Source: an uncultured Hungatella sp. (lineage in GTDB: Bacteria > Bacillota > Clostridia > Lachnospirales > Lachnospiraceae). From it: a stretch of DNA of 64,000 bases. The notes beneath the pieces are model-generated. The model worked only from the letters and a program-made list of their open reading frames with translations. It was not told where the DNA came from and ran no database searches. The stretch covers positions 62,001 through 126,000 of the forward strand of contig CATLBR010000004.1 in NCBI GenBank assembly GCA_949879795.1. The letters run 5' to 3'. Every line of letters begins with the position of its first letter. Within the stretch, counting starts at the first letter, position 1. Of the stretch, positions 1 to 9,844 are shown piece by piece. The position numbers and the translations under genes were made by a program.

Positions 1-13
1 AATACAGGATATA

Positions 14-27
14 CAGGCATATGCCTG
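14..27. promoter_or_regulatory. 14-bp perfect palindrome before the GH3 gene
   Basis: CAGGCATATGCCTG is a perfect 14-bp palindrome ending 15 bases before the GH3 start codon and just ahead of its ribosome site (AAGGAG, 30-35). It could be a repressor operator or a short hairpin that affects translation. The upstream gene is outside the window, so its role cannot be judged further. Confidence 0.3.
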
Positions 28-42
28 GGAAGGAGACAGAAT

Positions 43-2202
43 ATGTCAGATATAAGAGAGGAGCAGATGGAAAAAGAGAGGGGAGAGATGCGGGAGAGAG
101 CCAGGAAACTGGCGGGGGCCATGACTCTTGACGAAAAGATTGGGATGATACATGGGGCGCAGCTTTTCAGGACGAAAGGAGTGGAGCGCCTGGGGATTCC
201 GCCCCTGACCATGTCTGACGGCCCCATGGGCATCCGCCAGGAATTCCGGTCTGACAGCTGGAAAGCCATAGGACTCACGGACGATTATGTCACCTATCTT
301 CCCTGCAACAGCGCCCTGGCTGCCACATGGAACAGGAAACTGGCTCGGGAGGCGGGGGGTGTCCTGGGGGCGGAGGCCAGAGGGAGGGGCAAGGACGTGA
401 TACTTGCCCCCGGGATCAATATTAAGAGAAGCCCCCTGTGCGGCCGGAATTTTGAATATTTCAGTGAAGACCCACACCTGACAGGAGAACTGGCCGCGGC
501 GTTCGTCCAGGGAATTCAGGAGTGGGATGTGGCCGCGTGTGTGAAACATTTTGCAGTGAACAACCAGGAGACTCAGCGGCTGTGGATGGAGGTGAAGATT
601 GACGAACAGGTTCTGCGAGAATTATATTTGCCTGCTTTCTACGATGCTCTGAAGAAGGGGGGATCCTACACGGTCATGGGGGCTTACAACAAACTATACG
701 GGGAGCACTGCTGCCACAGCGATTTTTTGCTCAATCAGATTTTGAGGAAGGAATGGGATTACGATGGGGTTGTGGTCTCCGACTGGGGGGGAGTCCACGA
801 CACCGAGGCTGCCGCCAACTCCCAGCTGGATATCGAGATGTCTGTCACCAGCAATTTTGACCAGTATTATATGGCGGAGCCTCTGAAGAAAGCCGTCAGG
901 GCGGGGCGCGTCAAGGAGGAGGCCATTGACGAGAAGATCGTCAGGATCCTGATGCTGATGATGAGGCTCCACATGTTGGACGGAAACAGGAAGCCAGGCT
1001 GCTACAACACAGAGGGGCACAGGCAGACAGCTCTCCGAACAGCCAGAGAATCGGTGGTTCTTCTGAAAAATCAGAAGGGCCGTCTTCCTCTCTCCAGGGA
1101 ACATGTCAGATCCGTTCTCGTTGTCGGGGACAACGGCAACCGTATCCATTCCGACGGCGGGGGGAGCGGTGAGGTAAAGGCCCTCTACGAGATCACGCCT
1201 CTCATGGGGATCAGGAAACTGCTGGGCGGAAACGTGAAGGTGGATTACGCAGAGGGGTATTGTAAGGACTGGGAGAAAAGGGAGGATAAGGAGACCAACT
1301 GGCAGGAGACAAGCCTGGAACATGGTGGCGGTTTCCGTCACGATTCGGAGGAGAATCAGAAACATTCGGAGGAGACTACCCATAGTGCGGGAACGGCTGG
1401 AAGGCGGGAACAGCTGTTTTTGGAGGCTTTGGAGATGGCACCTCGGTATGACCAGGTGATATTCGTGGGAGGCCTGAATCATGACCAGGACTGCGAGGGC
1501 AATGACAGGACAGATATGAAGCTCCCCTATGGCCAGGACCGGCTGCTCTCAAAACTGCTGGATATCCGGCCGGATATGACAGTCGTGATCATGGGCGGGA
1601 GTCCGGTGGAGATGGGACAATGGATAGAGAAAGCCGATTCCCTGGTTTGGAACTGGTACAGCGGGATGGAGGGGGGAACCGCCTTGGCGGAAGTGCTCTA
1701 CGGTGTTGTGAATCCTTCGGGAAAGCTGCCGGAAAGTTTTTACAAGACTCATACGGACTGCTCTGCCCACTGCCTAGGAGATTTCGGAAATGAAGATGAG
1801 ACAGAATACAGAGAAGGGCCGCTGGTAGGATATCGATATCTGGATACCTGTCATGTGGAACCGGAATTCTGCTTTGGCCACGGTTTGTCCTACACCAGCT
1901 TCTCTTATCATGGGGGAAAGCTGGTGGAAGAAGGGGGCTCCACCTTTTTCTCCTGTCTGGTGACAAACATCGGTGAACGAGAAGGAGCGGAAACCGTGCA
2001 GGTGTATGTGCGTCCTGCAGCGGCGGCAGATGAGGAAAAGCCTGAGGTATTCCAGGAACTGCGGGGTTTTGAAAAGGTGTTTTTAAAGCAGGGAGAGACA
2101 CAGATGATTTATATAAAACTGGAGGGTGATTTGAGAGGGGCGAAAATTGCCGCAGGATCCTCCTCCAGGGATATACGGATTTTTTTAAGCGCACAGGTGT
2201 AG
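43..2202 (+). CDS. glycoside hydrolase family 3 beta-glycosidase
   Basis: This 719-residue enzyme should hydrolyse terminal beta-linked sugars (beta-glucosidase or beta-xylosidase type). The N-terminal TIM barrel carries the GH3 motif VVVSDWGG, in which D247 is the expected nucleophile, and the KHFAVNNQE segment near residue 170, typical of the family. A GH3 C-terminal sandwich domain follows, interrupted by a hydrophilic insert around residues 430-460 that is rich in His, Ser and Glu. The last 90 residues resemble the fibronectin-III-like domain of clostridial beta-glucosidases. There is no signal peptide, so it acts in the cytoplasm on imported oligosaccharides. AAGGAG lies 8 bases before the ATG. 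A strong terminator follows, so it is the last gene of its transcript. Substrate is not determined; proximity to the lyase suggests glycan-derived disaccharides, which is inference. Confidence 0.93.
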   Translation: MSDIREEQMEKERGEMRERARKLAGAMTLDEKIGMIHGAQLFRTKGVERLGIPPLTMSDGPMGIRQEFRSDSWKAIGLTDDYVTYLPCNSALAATWNRKLAREAGGVLGAEARGRGKDVILAPGINIKRSPLCGRNFEYFSEDPHLTGELAAAFVQGIQEWDVAACVKHFAVNNQETQRLWMEVKIDEQVLRELYLPAFYDALKKGGSYTVMGAYNKLYGEHCCHSDFLLNQILRKEWDYDGVVVSDWGGVHDTEAAANSQLDIEMSVTSNFDQYYMAEPLKKAVRAGRVKEEAIDEKIVRILMLMMRLHMLDGNRKPGCYNTEGHRQTALRTARESVVLLKNQKGRLPLSREHVRSVLVVGDNGNRIHSDGGGSGEVKALYEITPLMGIRKLLGGNVKVDYAEGYCKDWEKREDKETNWQETSLEHGGGFRHDSEENQKHSEETTHSAGTAGRREQLFLEALEMAPRYDQVIFVGGLNHDQDCEGNDRTDMKLPYGQDRLLSKLLDIRPDMTVVIMGGSPVEMGQWIEKADSLVWNWYSGMEGGTALAEVLYGVVNPSGKLPESFYKTHTDCSAHCLGDFGNEDETEYREGPLVGYRYLDTCHVEPEFCFGHGLSYTSFSYHGGKLVEEGGSTFFSCLVTNIGEREGAETVQVYVRPAAAADEEKPEVFQELRGFEKVFLKQGETQMIYIKLEGDLRGAKIAAGSSSRDIRIFLSAQV

Positions 2203-2272
2203 GCGGTTTATATGATATATGTTGCTGCCTGGCGTATAAGCCGGGAAAGCTGTCAGGTGCTCATAAAAGCGG

Positions 2273-2321
2273 CAGTGGCTGTGAAAACGGTGTTTTATCA
2301 GTTTTCACAGCCACTGTTTTT
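2273..2321 (+). terminator. intrinsic terminator after GH3
   Basis: A perfect 16-bp stem (2273-2288 with 2301-2316) and a 12-base loop are followed by five Ts. It closes the GH3 transcript. Confidence 0.93.
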
Positions 2322-2464
2322 GATGAGAAATACTCTTACCCCAGAGTCGTGCGATATAGGTGAGAGGTTGGGAGAAGAGATGGCAAAAAAGAGAGAACAG
2401 ATCTGCTATGGCGATTATTACAAAATACAACGTCAAAAATCATATGTATATTGTGGAAAATATG
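2322..2464. other. gap with no supported gene
   Basis: The space between the GH3 gene and the LacI-type regulator runs from 2203 to 2688. It holds the GH3 terminator, the promoter/operator at 2465-2526 and a possible second extended -10 (TGTTATACT, 2640-2648). I see nothing identifiable in 2322-2464. A short open frame crosses the terminator and promoter and is not credible. Confidence 0.6.
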
Positions 2465-2526
2465 TTGACAATTGGAAGAAAATATGCTTTAATTGTAACG
2501 TTAACGCAAATGTTTTAGTAAACGTT
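2465..2526 (+). promoter_or_regulatory. promoter with two AACGTT boxes upstream of the LacI regulator
   Basis: TTGACA (2465-2470), a 17-base spacer and TTTAAT (2488-2493) form a good sigma-A promoter. Two AACGTT boxes (2497-2502 and 2521-2526), 24 bp apart, sit over and just after the expected transcription start. AACGTT cores are typical half-sites of LacI-family operators. Autoregulation by the adjacent regulator, or control by a paralogue, is inference. Confidence 0.7.
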
Positions 2527-2688
2527 AAGTTATAAAAAACGCAATATGGCAGAAGCATTTTGTGACGGTTCAGAAGGTTCGGACGGGCAGGTGCGCCTTG
2601 TGGGAGCACCATGATATGATGGCTGAACGATTTCAAAAATGTTATACTGGACATAATAGACAGTTTTACAAAGGAGGGAAAGACAGCT

Positions 2689-3795
2689 ATGTCCAGAGAC
2701 GAGGCGAAAGGTAAAGGGGCCGTTACAATAAAAGATATTTCTACCAGACTGAATGTCTCGGTCACATCTGTCCACCGTGCGCTCGCAGGGAAAGAAGGAG
2801 TGGGAGAGTAGCTTCGGAGACAGATACAGGAGACGGCAAAGGAGATGGGGTATGAGATGAATTACGCGGCATCCTCCATCAAGCGGGCCACCAGGCATAT
2901 TGCGGCGGTTCTGCCTGAAAATGACGGGCTTTATTTTGATTATATCTGGAAAGGTTTTGAAGCCATGGCCAAGGAGGCCAGAGGGCTGAATCTGGAGATT
3001 GAAAAACTGGCCTGCCGCCACGAACAGAACCAGTACGAACTGCTGAGACAAATTGCGGACGCGGGAAGCGAGAAGTATGCAGGTGTAGTTACATTTTCCT
3101 ACACCCGCAGCCCCAAGGTTTTACTGCAGCTGCAGCGCCTTGTCGCCCAGAAGATCGTCACCTTGGTGATTGATGACGAGTTGAAAGAGCCGGAAGGTTT
3201 GTACTGTATCCCGCCTAACGAGAAGGTTTTAGGGCGGGTGGCAGGAGAACTGATCGAGATGATTTCGCCGAAAACAGGAACGGTTCTTGTCTCTCAGGGG
3301 AATCCTGACTCCAAGATCCATATCAACAAGATTCAGAGCCTGAAAGATTATCTCCAGGAGAAGAAGAGCAGGCTGTCGGTGCAGATTGTGAGAGAGTATT
3401 CCAACCGCCATGAACGGGACGAGGCAGTATGCCGGGCGGTGGAGAGCGCGCTGAGGCAATATGAAGATGTTGTAGCATGCTACGCACTCACCTCTTATGA
3501 CAATGAACTGATGGCAAAGGCGGTGAGGGATATGGGACTGACAGGCCGTATCCCGGTTATCGGCACGGACTTGAGCGAGACCACGGCAGGACTTTTGAGA
3601 AAGGGAGAGCTGAAGGCCATCATCGATCAGGGAGCCTATGTAAAAGGGTATTCGGGCTTAAGTATTCTGGTGAACAGCATCATCAAGCATATGGATCCGC
3701 CCCAGAGAGTGGATTGTCCCATTGATATTGTGCTTCAGGGCAATCTGGATTTCTATGAGCGTTACAGCCATTTCAGGGCGGCCTCGGAGATATGA
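2689..3795 (+). pseudogene. LacI-family regulator interrupted by an in-frame TAG
   Basis: An ATG at 2689, 11 bases after AGGAGGG, opens a LacI-type helix-turn-helix (TIKDISTRLNVSVTSVHRALAG). Codon 41 is TAG (2809-2811). The same frame continues without another stop to 3795, resuming as LRRQIQETAKEMGYEMNYAA, the usual end of the LacI DNA-binding domain, then a full periplasmic-binding-protein-like effector domain. Reading through would give a normal-length protein of 368 residues. An internal ATG at 2845 could give a 316-residue effector-binding domain without a DNA reader. This may be a true nonsense mutation, a strain variant or a base error. Its position directly before the lyase gene suggests it once controlled that gene. 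Confidence 0.85.
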
Positions 3796-3892
3796 CGCGG
3801 TGAGGATGAAAGGCAGCTAAGCAGATATGGCCCGCGGTCAAGGCGGCCTGCAGTGCAGTAAAGGGGGAGAGAAGAAAAAAGGAGAAGGAGAC

Positions 3893-6800
3893 ATGTATTT
3901 AAAAAAGAGGGTGTGCCGGAAGATCAGTGCGGTTATGGCAGCGGCGCTGATGGTGGGAAATACCATGAGTGCAGGGGCAGCTCCTGTTTCAGGTGGAGAC
4001 GGGGCTGCCTCTCCGACGACGGTGGAGACGGCGGGTTATCGGGCGGAGATCCATCTGGATTCTGGAACCGTGCTGCTGTCCTGCAACAGTGACCATACAA
4101 AAGACTGGAATACGGCAGACGGTATGAGTCCGGGAGCTACCATGCTTATGGACGGCAATGATCAGGTGAGAACGGCTGCCATGACGGTGGACGGCGCTTT
4201 TGACAATGAGGACGGAAAAGGCGGAGCCGCAGGAATACGGATGTCCGGGGAAGTGGCAGGTGTGAAATCCTGGTTTTTCTTTGACAGCGAAGTGGTGTGT
4301 CTGGGGGCTGGCCTGGAAAGTAGTGCGGAGGGCACAGACCGGATTATCAATGTCGTAGATAATGTGGCGGCAGATCAGAGTTTAAAGATAGGCCTTACCA
4401 ATCCTAACAACGGATTCCGGGGAGCTGTGGCAGCTACCAATACAGGAGGCCAGTGGGTCAGCGCAAAAGACACGGCAACTCAGCAGACACATACCCGCAA
4501 TTGGCTGAGCGCTTCTGGCCTTGCGGCGAATGGAGATGTCCAGCCTCTTGAATGGCGTTATATTTTCAGCGATACCCTTAAAAATTCTAATGTATATTGC
4601 CGTTTCCCAACGGCGGACGGCGCCGTAAGCAGATTTGAACTGTGGGCAGAACCTGTCAAAGGGGCATATCAGTATACGTTAGGCGCAGGAGGGAATCAGA
4701 AAGCTCTCCCCAACAATACTATCGAAGCCGAGAACAGAGTCTTAAGCAACACCAAAGACCTGCAGGCTGCCGAGAGCCAGGTAGAGGGCCTGATGGCGGT
4801 GAACAAGTGGACCGCAGGTGCGGAAGAGGTGTCTGGAGCGGTGGCCGATCTGAGTTTAAATCAGCCGGTATCCGTATTTATCCGGAAGTCCGAAGCGGGA
4901 GACAAGGCTACGGTTATCGTGTCAAAACTTACAACGGATGCCTCCTCCTCCATCAATGTGACTGCGGATCTTTTGGCAGAGTCGGTGGGCAGTATAAGCG
5001 ATCCGGGGGCAGTCACCCGGTCGGAAGTGGAAACCGGAAAGCTGATTTTGACCCTGGATGCCGCTAAGATGTCGGGTCCGGTGACTGTAGAGGTGAACTT
5101 AAAGAAGCCGGAATATGTGACCGGAGATACCATCACTATGGTGCGGGGCGATGTGGTTAATTTGAGCAAACCGGATGAGCTGTCAGGTGATGTGACATGG
5201 AGTGCCAAATTTATGAAGAAAGACGGCACCTATATCCGGAACGTGGGCAGCAGCAAGATTAAACGGGAACTGAAGGACGGAGAGGTAGATGGAACCAGAA
5301 CAGCGGGAGATACACTGGCGGATCATCTGATCAATGTGAAAGTGCTGTCGAACGGGGATGTGACTCTGACGGCTAAGGAGAAAGGCGATCTGGTGGTGGT
5401 TGCAAAGGATGCCAGCGGAAAAGAAAAGGTTTATCCTACAAAGATTCTCTACGAGGATCCAGCCAACCTTCCTCAGGTTACAGACGCGGATTACGCGAAG
5501 ATCCGCCAGACATGGAAAGAGTCTCTGATCGGAACCGACATCGCTTCTGCGGAAGGCGGGGCGGAGATTCTGCAGGCTATTGACCAGGAGGCAAAGGATA
5601 TCTGGGATGCATATGGATACAAGGGACTGGATTCCTGTCCGGATGTGCCGTGGCCCGGCGACCTGGGAGCTGCGGGAAATATAGATGTGGTGTATCAGGA
5701 CGACGCAGTAGAATTCCGGCCTGCATTCAAAAAAGTCCTTGCCATGGCCAAGGCTTACAGCACGGAAGGAAGTCAGTACTATGGCAATCAGGAGATGTTT
5801 TCGGATATGATTCATGCCATGGATTACCTGTGTACAGTCTGCTATACACCGAAGAGCCAGACGGACAACTGGTGGACCTGGGAGATCGGAATGCCCAAGG
5901 ATTTGATTCCCATTCTGATCCTGCTCTATGACGAACTTACCCCGGAACAGATCATGACCTATACGGAAGCCTTATATTTCTTCCAGCCCGATCCCTACCA
6001 CGAGGGGGCTCTGGGTACAGGAAGCACCCATGCGCAGGGATATCGGATCGCACAGGGCGCCAACATCATTGACTGTTCCACCACAGCCGTAGGGCTGGGG
6101 GCATTGAGAAAGGATAATGAGCTGGTATATCTGGGGATGCTGGCATCCTCCCAGACTTTTGTGATCCAGCAGGTGGCGGACAGTGAGGCTCTGCCTCTCA
6201 ACGGTTACACCAGCGGTTTCTATGCGGACGGCTCCTATTTGGACCACAGCCATGTGCCCTATATCGGAGCTTACGGAATCGAGTTTATGAAAGGCGGCGT
6301 GAAGATTCCTTCCCTCATCGGAGGAACACCGTGGCAGTATCCAGATGAGGTCCGCCAAAATCTGGAGTACTATATCGTGGAAGGATTTGGAAATTCCATC
6401 TATCGGGGCATGATGCTGGACAATTTAAAGGGACGTTCCGTGTCCAGACCCGCCTCCAGCAACAGGGCAGCAGGCCGTGAGGCCATGGCCATCACCCTGC
6501 AGATGGTGGATTCCCTCAGCGAGGAGGCCAGGGAAACTGTATTGTCGGCTATGAAATATTGGCTCGAATCGGATCCGGGCTTTATAGACAGCCTTGTGGG
6601 CGTGGAAAATATGCCCATCAAACGGAAGGCCCAGGAGATCCTTCAGGACGATTCCATCGAGAGCTATGTGCCCTCCATGCACCGCTCCTTCCCTCTCATG
6701 GACCGTGCGGTCCACAGGCGGGATTCCTATCTGTTTGCTCTGTCCATGTATTCGGAGCGGATACAGAATACAGAGATTATGAATGACGAGAACAAGTTCG

Positions 6801-9703
6801 GCTGGCATCAGGGAAATGGTATGACCTACATTTACGACGACGATGACCAGTATACGGACAATTACTGGAACACAGTGAATCCCTTGAGACTGCCTGGAAC
6901 CACGGTGGTTCCCATGAATATCGGCAACGGTGTTCCGGACAGTTCCGGTTTCCTCCAGGGCGGTGATTTCCGCTCCGACCAGAGCTGGGTGGGCGGAAGC
7001 GCCATAGGGAATTACGGTATCAGCGGAATGGCCTTCAGCGGTGTGATCGGAGGCAAAGGCAAGAGCGCCGACAGCAGCGAAGTGGCATATGCCCCCAACT
7101 TGAGAGGAAAGAAATCCTGGTTTATGTTCGACGACGAGATCGTCTGCCTGGGTGCTGGAATCACTAACACAGGCATGGATCTTCCCGTGGAGACCACGGT
7201 GGAGAACAGAAAGATAAATGAGGACGGATCCAATGGACTGATTATAGACGGAACGGCTATGGAACTCTCAACCAAAGCGGCAGATTTGAGAGACTATGTG
7301 TCAGGGACCGCAGATGTGACAGGGACTGTGGCAGAAAATGTGACCTGGGCTCACCTGGAGGGGAATGAGACGGCAGGAACCGGATACTATTTCCCGTATG
7401 AGAACACGGAGCTGAATGTCCGCAAGGCCCGGACCACAGGAAACTGGAGCGACGTTGGCACCACAGAGGGAGAGAGCACACAGAATTACATGGAGATGTG
7501 GCTTGACCATGGTGTCAACCCTCAGGATGCATCCTACGGCTATGTACTTCTGCCGGGCATGACGGCAGACGAGACGGCAGATTACGCCCAGGCCCCCAAG
7601 GTAGTGATTCTCACGAATACAGCCAAGGCACAGGCGGTTCACCATGAGGAACTGGGTATCACGGGAATCAATTTCTGGGAGGACGAGGAGACGAGGGCAG
7701 GGGATGTGACCTGTGACAGAAAGGCTTCCGTCATGCTTCGGGAAGAGGAAGACGGTCTGCTGGCTGTAGCAGTCTCCGACCCGACCATGAAGAACAAGGG
7801 AACCATCCAGGTGACACTTCACAGGCCGGTGGTCTCCGAGGAAGTGTTAGACGACAATGTCTCCTGTGAGATCCAGGAAGACGGCAGTGCCGTTCTGACA
7901 TTCCAGATGAAGGGAACCAACGGAGCTTCTTCTGTGGCTAAAGTTCAGCTGGCCGCGTCTATCCGACCCTCTGCCGCGTCTATGAGACCGGGAGAAAGCA
8001 GGATCTTTGAAGTGAGGGACTATCTGGGCGGAGTAGGCCAGGTCACCTGGTCAGTCAAGGGGTGTGACGGCTCTCTGGCTGCGGGGACTGTCATAGACGA
8101 TGACGGTGTCTTATTGATCGACCCGACTGAAGAAAACAAGGCATTGACCGTCACGGCGGAGACAGAATCCGGCCTGACACTGAACGCCAGCGTTTCCCTT
8201 GGCGGGGATGTGGTTATCACCGAGCTGCCGGAGGACATGAAGAAAGTAGAGTTAAAGGTTGACCAGGCATTTAAGGTGATGGAAGAGCTGGGAGTCGACG
8301 ACCCGGAGACGGAGAAAGCCGTAAAAGCTGCCATTGTATCCGCCGAGAACTCAGAAAGCGGCAAATTGGTAGAATATATGATGTCCTCCCTTCTGAAGCT
8401 GGCTCAGCTGTACATAGAGGTTCGAGACGCCATAGGGATTCCGATAGACGAGCGGGTAGAGCCGAGAGGGAAGAGTGTGGAGGGATTACATCCTGTTGCC
8501 AGAGGTATGGTTCTGAACATTTCTCCCGATTACAAGGATCAGCCGTCCACGGCGGTACTGGTAATCAGCGGGGAGGATGCGGAAGTCTTGCAAAGTTATG
8601 CCAGCGCCACACCATCCAACGCCGCGCGGAAGGCCAAAGCCTCCACAGCGCCGAAAGCTACGCCATCCGTGGCCTCCAAGGAGGAGGAGACTGTGACCCG
8701 GACCTGGTCCGAGACAGTATCTGCGCTGGCCAAAGCCTCGAGAGACGGAATCACAGATGGGGAAACAGAGAAGATCCTCGGAAAGCCTGCAGTCAGTGAG
8801 AGCATTTTCAGATTCCGGCTTGAGCTGTTCTGGGAAAAGGAGAATGAGGAAGACTGGTCAAATCTGGATCAAAAGATTCCTTATGAGGTCACTATCGATT
8901 TGCCGGAGAGGATCGATATCGATCAAACGATTCTGGCGGCGGTGACGGATGAGGAAGGAAAAGAATATCCTCTGTCCTTTGAGATAGACAAGGAAAATCA
9001 AAAATTGATATTCTTCGCCGAGAGAGAAGGAACCATGATTTTGGCAAACGAGGAAGTGACTGAGAAACCGGATCCAGAGAAACCGGAACCAGAGAAACCG
9101 GATCCAGAGAAGCCGGAACCAGAGAAACCGGATCCAGAGAAACCGGAACCAGAGAAACCGGATCCAGAGAAACCGGAACCAGAACCAGAGAAACCGGAAC
9201 CGGAAAAACCAGAGCCAGAAAAGCCGGAACCGGAGAAACCGGAACCGGAAAAACCAGAGCCAGAAAAGCCGGCCCAGGATTCAGACGGTGATGATTCGGA
9301 CCATTCGGATTCAGGCATCGGGTGGAGCAGATTCAACAATCAATGGCAATATCGGAGAGTTGACGGCAGATTTGCGTCAAACTGCTGGGAGAACATCAAT
9401 GGGCAGTGGTATTCTTTTGACGCAAGGGGCAATATGCGTACCGGCTGGTACTTTGAGAATCAGGACGGCTGTTGGTATTATCTGAAACCGGACGGTTCCA
9501 TGGCAACCGGATGGCTTGAGATCGGAGGAAAATGGTATTATTTCAATCTGTCAGCCACAGGAACCACAGGATGGGGTTATCACGATGGCGTCTGGAGTTG
9601 TGAGACATCCCTGGGAGAAGGAATGCCTCAGGGAGCTCTCTACCAGTCGCGGCTCACACCCGATGGTTACAGGGTGGATGAGCAGGGAAGCTGGATTGAA
9701 TAA
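3893..9703 (+). CDS. secreted polysaccharide lyase family 8 (hyaluronate/chondroitin/xanthan lyase type) with cell-wall-binding repeats
   Basis: From the ATG at 3893 (ribosome site GGAGAAGGAG) this is 1936 residues, well beyond usual PL8 length (about 750-1100). Residues 1-31 are a signal peptide. The catalytic alpha-domain (about 555-960) has the aromatic pair N659-W660-W661, the GANIIDCS motif with N724, and H785/Y794 in DHSHVPYIGAY; these match the Asn-His-Tyr triad of streptococcal hyaluronate lyase. The middle beta-sandwich carries KSWFMFDDE at 1074. A second, diverged copy of that signature, KSWFFFDSE, occurs at 125, so the N-terminal 500 residues contain an extra lyase-like sandwich region. 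The C-terminus has an Ala/Ser/Pro/Lys segment (about 1565-1600), a Pro-Glu-Lys repeat spacer (about 1722-1792) and choline/glucan-binding-type repeats (about 1800-1936). It probably cleaves acidic host glycans by beta-elimination at the cell surface. Exact substrate is unknown. Confidence 0.92.
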   Translation: MYLKKRVCRKISAVMAAALMVGNTMSAGAAPVSGGDGAASPTTVETAGYRAEIHLDSGTVLLSCNSDHTKDWNTADGMSPGATMLMDGNDQVRTAAMTVDGAFDNEDGKGGAAGIRMSGEVAGVKSWFFFDSEVVCLGAGLESSAEGTDRIINVVDNVAADQSLKIGLTNPNNGFRGAVAATNTGGQWVSAKDTATQQTHTRNWLSASGLAANGDVQPLEWRYIFSDTLKNSNVYCRFPTADGAVSRFELWAEPVKGAYQYTLGAGGNQKALPNNTIEAENRVLSNTKDLQAAESQVEGLMAVNKWTAGAEEVSGAVADLSLNQPVSVFIRKSEAGDKATVIVSKLTTDASSSINVTADLLAESVGSISDPGAVTRSEVETGKLILTLDAAKMSGPVTVEVNLKKPEYVTGDTITMVRGDVVNLSKPDELSGDVTWSAKFMKKDGTYIRNVGSSKIKRELKDGEVDGTRTAGDTLADHLINVKVLSNGDVTLTAKEKGDLVVVAKDASGKEKVYPTKILYEDPANLPQVTDADYAKIRQTWKESLIGTDIASAEGGAEILQAIDQEAKDIWDAYGYKGLDSCPDVPWPGDLGAAGNIDVVYQDDAVEFRPAFKKVLAMAKAYSTEGSQYYGNQEMFSDMIHAMDYLCTVCYTPKSQTDNWWTWEIGMPKDLIPILILLYDELTPEQIMTYTEALYFFQPDPYHEGALGTGSTHAQGYRIAQGANIIDCSTTAVGLGALRKDNELVYLGMLASSQTFVIQQVADSEALPLNGYTSGFYADGSYLDHSHVPYIGAYGIEFMKGGVKIPSLIGGTPWQYPDEVRQNLEYYIVEGFGNSIYRGMMLDNLKGRSVSRPASSNRAAGREAMAITLQMVDSLSEEARETVLSAMKYWLESDPGFIDSLVGVENMPIKRKAQEILQDDSIESYVPSMHRSFPLMDRAVHRRDSYLFALSMYSERIQNTEIMNDENKFGWHQGNGMTYIYDDDDQYTDNYWNTVNPLRLPGTTVVPMNIGNGVPDSSGFLQGGDFRSDQSWVGGSAIGNYGISGMAFSGVIGGKGKSADSSEVAYAPNLRGKKSWFMFDDEIVCLGAGITNTGMDLPVETTVENRKINEDGSNGLIIDGTAMELSTKAADLRDYVSGTADVTGTVAENVTWAHLEGNETAGTGYYFPYENTELNVRKARTTGNWSDVGTTEGESTQNYMEMWLDHGVNPQDASYGYVLLPGMTADETADYAQAPKVVILTNTAKAQAVHHEELGITGINFWEDEETRAGDVTCDRKASVMLREEEDGLLAVAVSDPTMKNKGTIQVTLHRPVVSEEVLDDNVSCEIQEDGSAVLTFQMKGTNGASSVAKVQLAASIRPSAASMRPGESRIFEVRDYLGGVGQVTWSVKGCDGSLAAGTVIDDDGVLLIDPTEENKALTVTAETESGLTLNASVSLGGDVVITELPEDMKKVELKVDQAFKVMEELGVDDPETEKAVKAAIVSAENSESGKLVEYMMSSLLKLAQLYIEVRDAIGIPIDERVEPRGKSVEGLHPVARGMVLNISPDYKDQPSTAVLVISGEDAEVLQSYASATPSNAARKAKASTAPKATPSVASKEEETVTRTWSETVSALAKASRDGITDGETEKILGKPAVSESIFRFRLELFWEKENEEDWSNLDQKIPYEVTIDLPERIDIDQTILAAVTDEEGKEYPLSFEIDKENQKLIFFAEREGTMILANEEVTEKPDPEKPEPEKPDPEKPEPEKPDPEKPEPEKPDPEKPEPEPEKPEPEKPEPEKPEPEKPEPEKPEPEKPAQDSDGDDSDHSDSGIGWSRFNNQWQYRRVDGRFASNCWENINGQWYSFDARGNMRTGWYFENQDGCWYYLKPDGSMATGWLEIGGKWYYFNLSATGTTGWGYHDGVWSCETSLGEGMPQGALYQSRLTPDGYRVDEQGSWIE
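9057..9272 (+). repeat. coding tandem repeat for the Pro-Glu-Lys spacer
   Basis: About 70 codons alternate PEKP with D or E, with a period of 10 residues (30 bases) in the first half and 6 residues in the second. Nucleotide units such as GAGAAACCGGATCCA recur almost exactly. Such spacers hold an enzyme away from the wall. The repeat length can vary between strains by slippage. Confidence 0.9.
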
Positions 9704-9739
9704 AAAAAATAGACACGGCAGGTTATCTGCCAGAGAAGA

Positions 9740-9774
9740 ATCTGCCGGGAGGAACTTCCTCCCGGCAGATTTTT
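9740..9774 (+). terminator. terminator after the lyase
   Basis: A perfect 14-bp GC-rich stem (9740-9753 with 9757-9770), a 3-base loop and a T run. It separates the lyase gene from the convergent LacI-type regulator and may serve that side too. Confidence 0.93.
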
Positions 9775-9844
9775 GCGTTTCTGTAAGCAGTAGGCAAAGT
9801 GCCATGTTCGCGGCAGCTTTGACCGGAAAATACAGCCTGTCAGT

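Noticed and set aside
2212-2535. 107-codon open frame between GH3 and the LacI regulator
   Set aside because: It runs through a perfect terminator hairpin and the promoter at 2465-2493, and its product resembles nothing I recognise.
9057-9272. possible CRISPR array
   Set aside because: Repeats are contiguous codons without unique spacers and lie inside a coding sequence; no cas gene is near.
8998-9339. antisense frame with Gly-Ser-Gly-Phe-Ser repeats
   Set aside because: It is the exact antisense of the Pro-Glu-Lys spacer of the lyase; the repeat is imposed by the coding strand.
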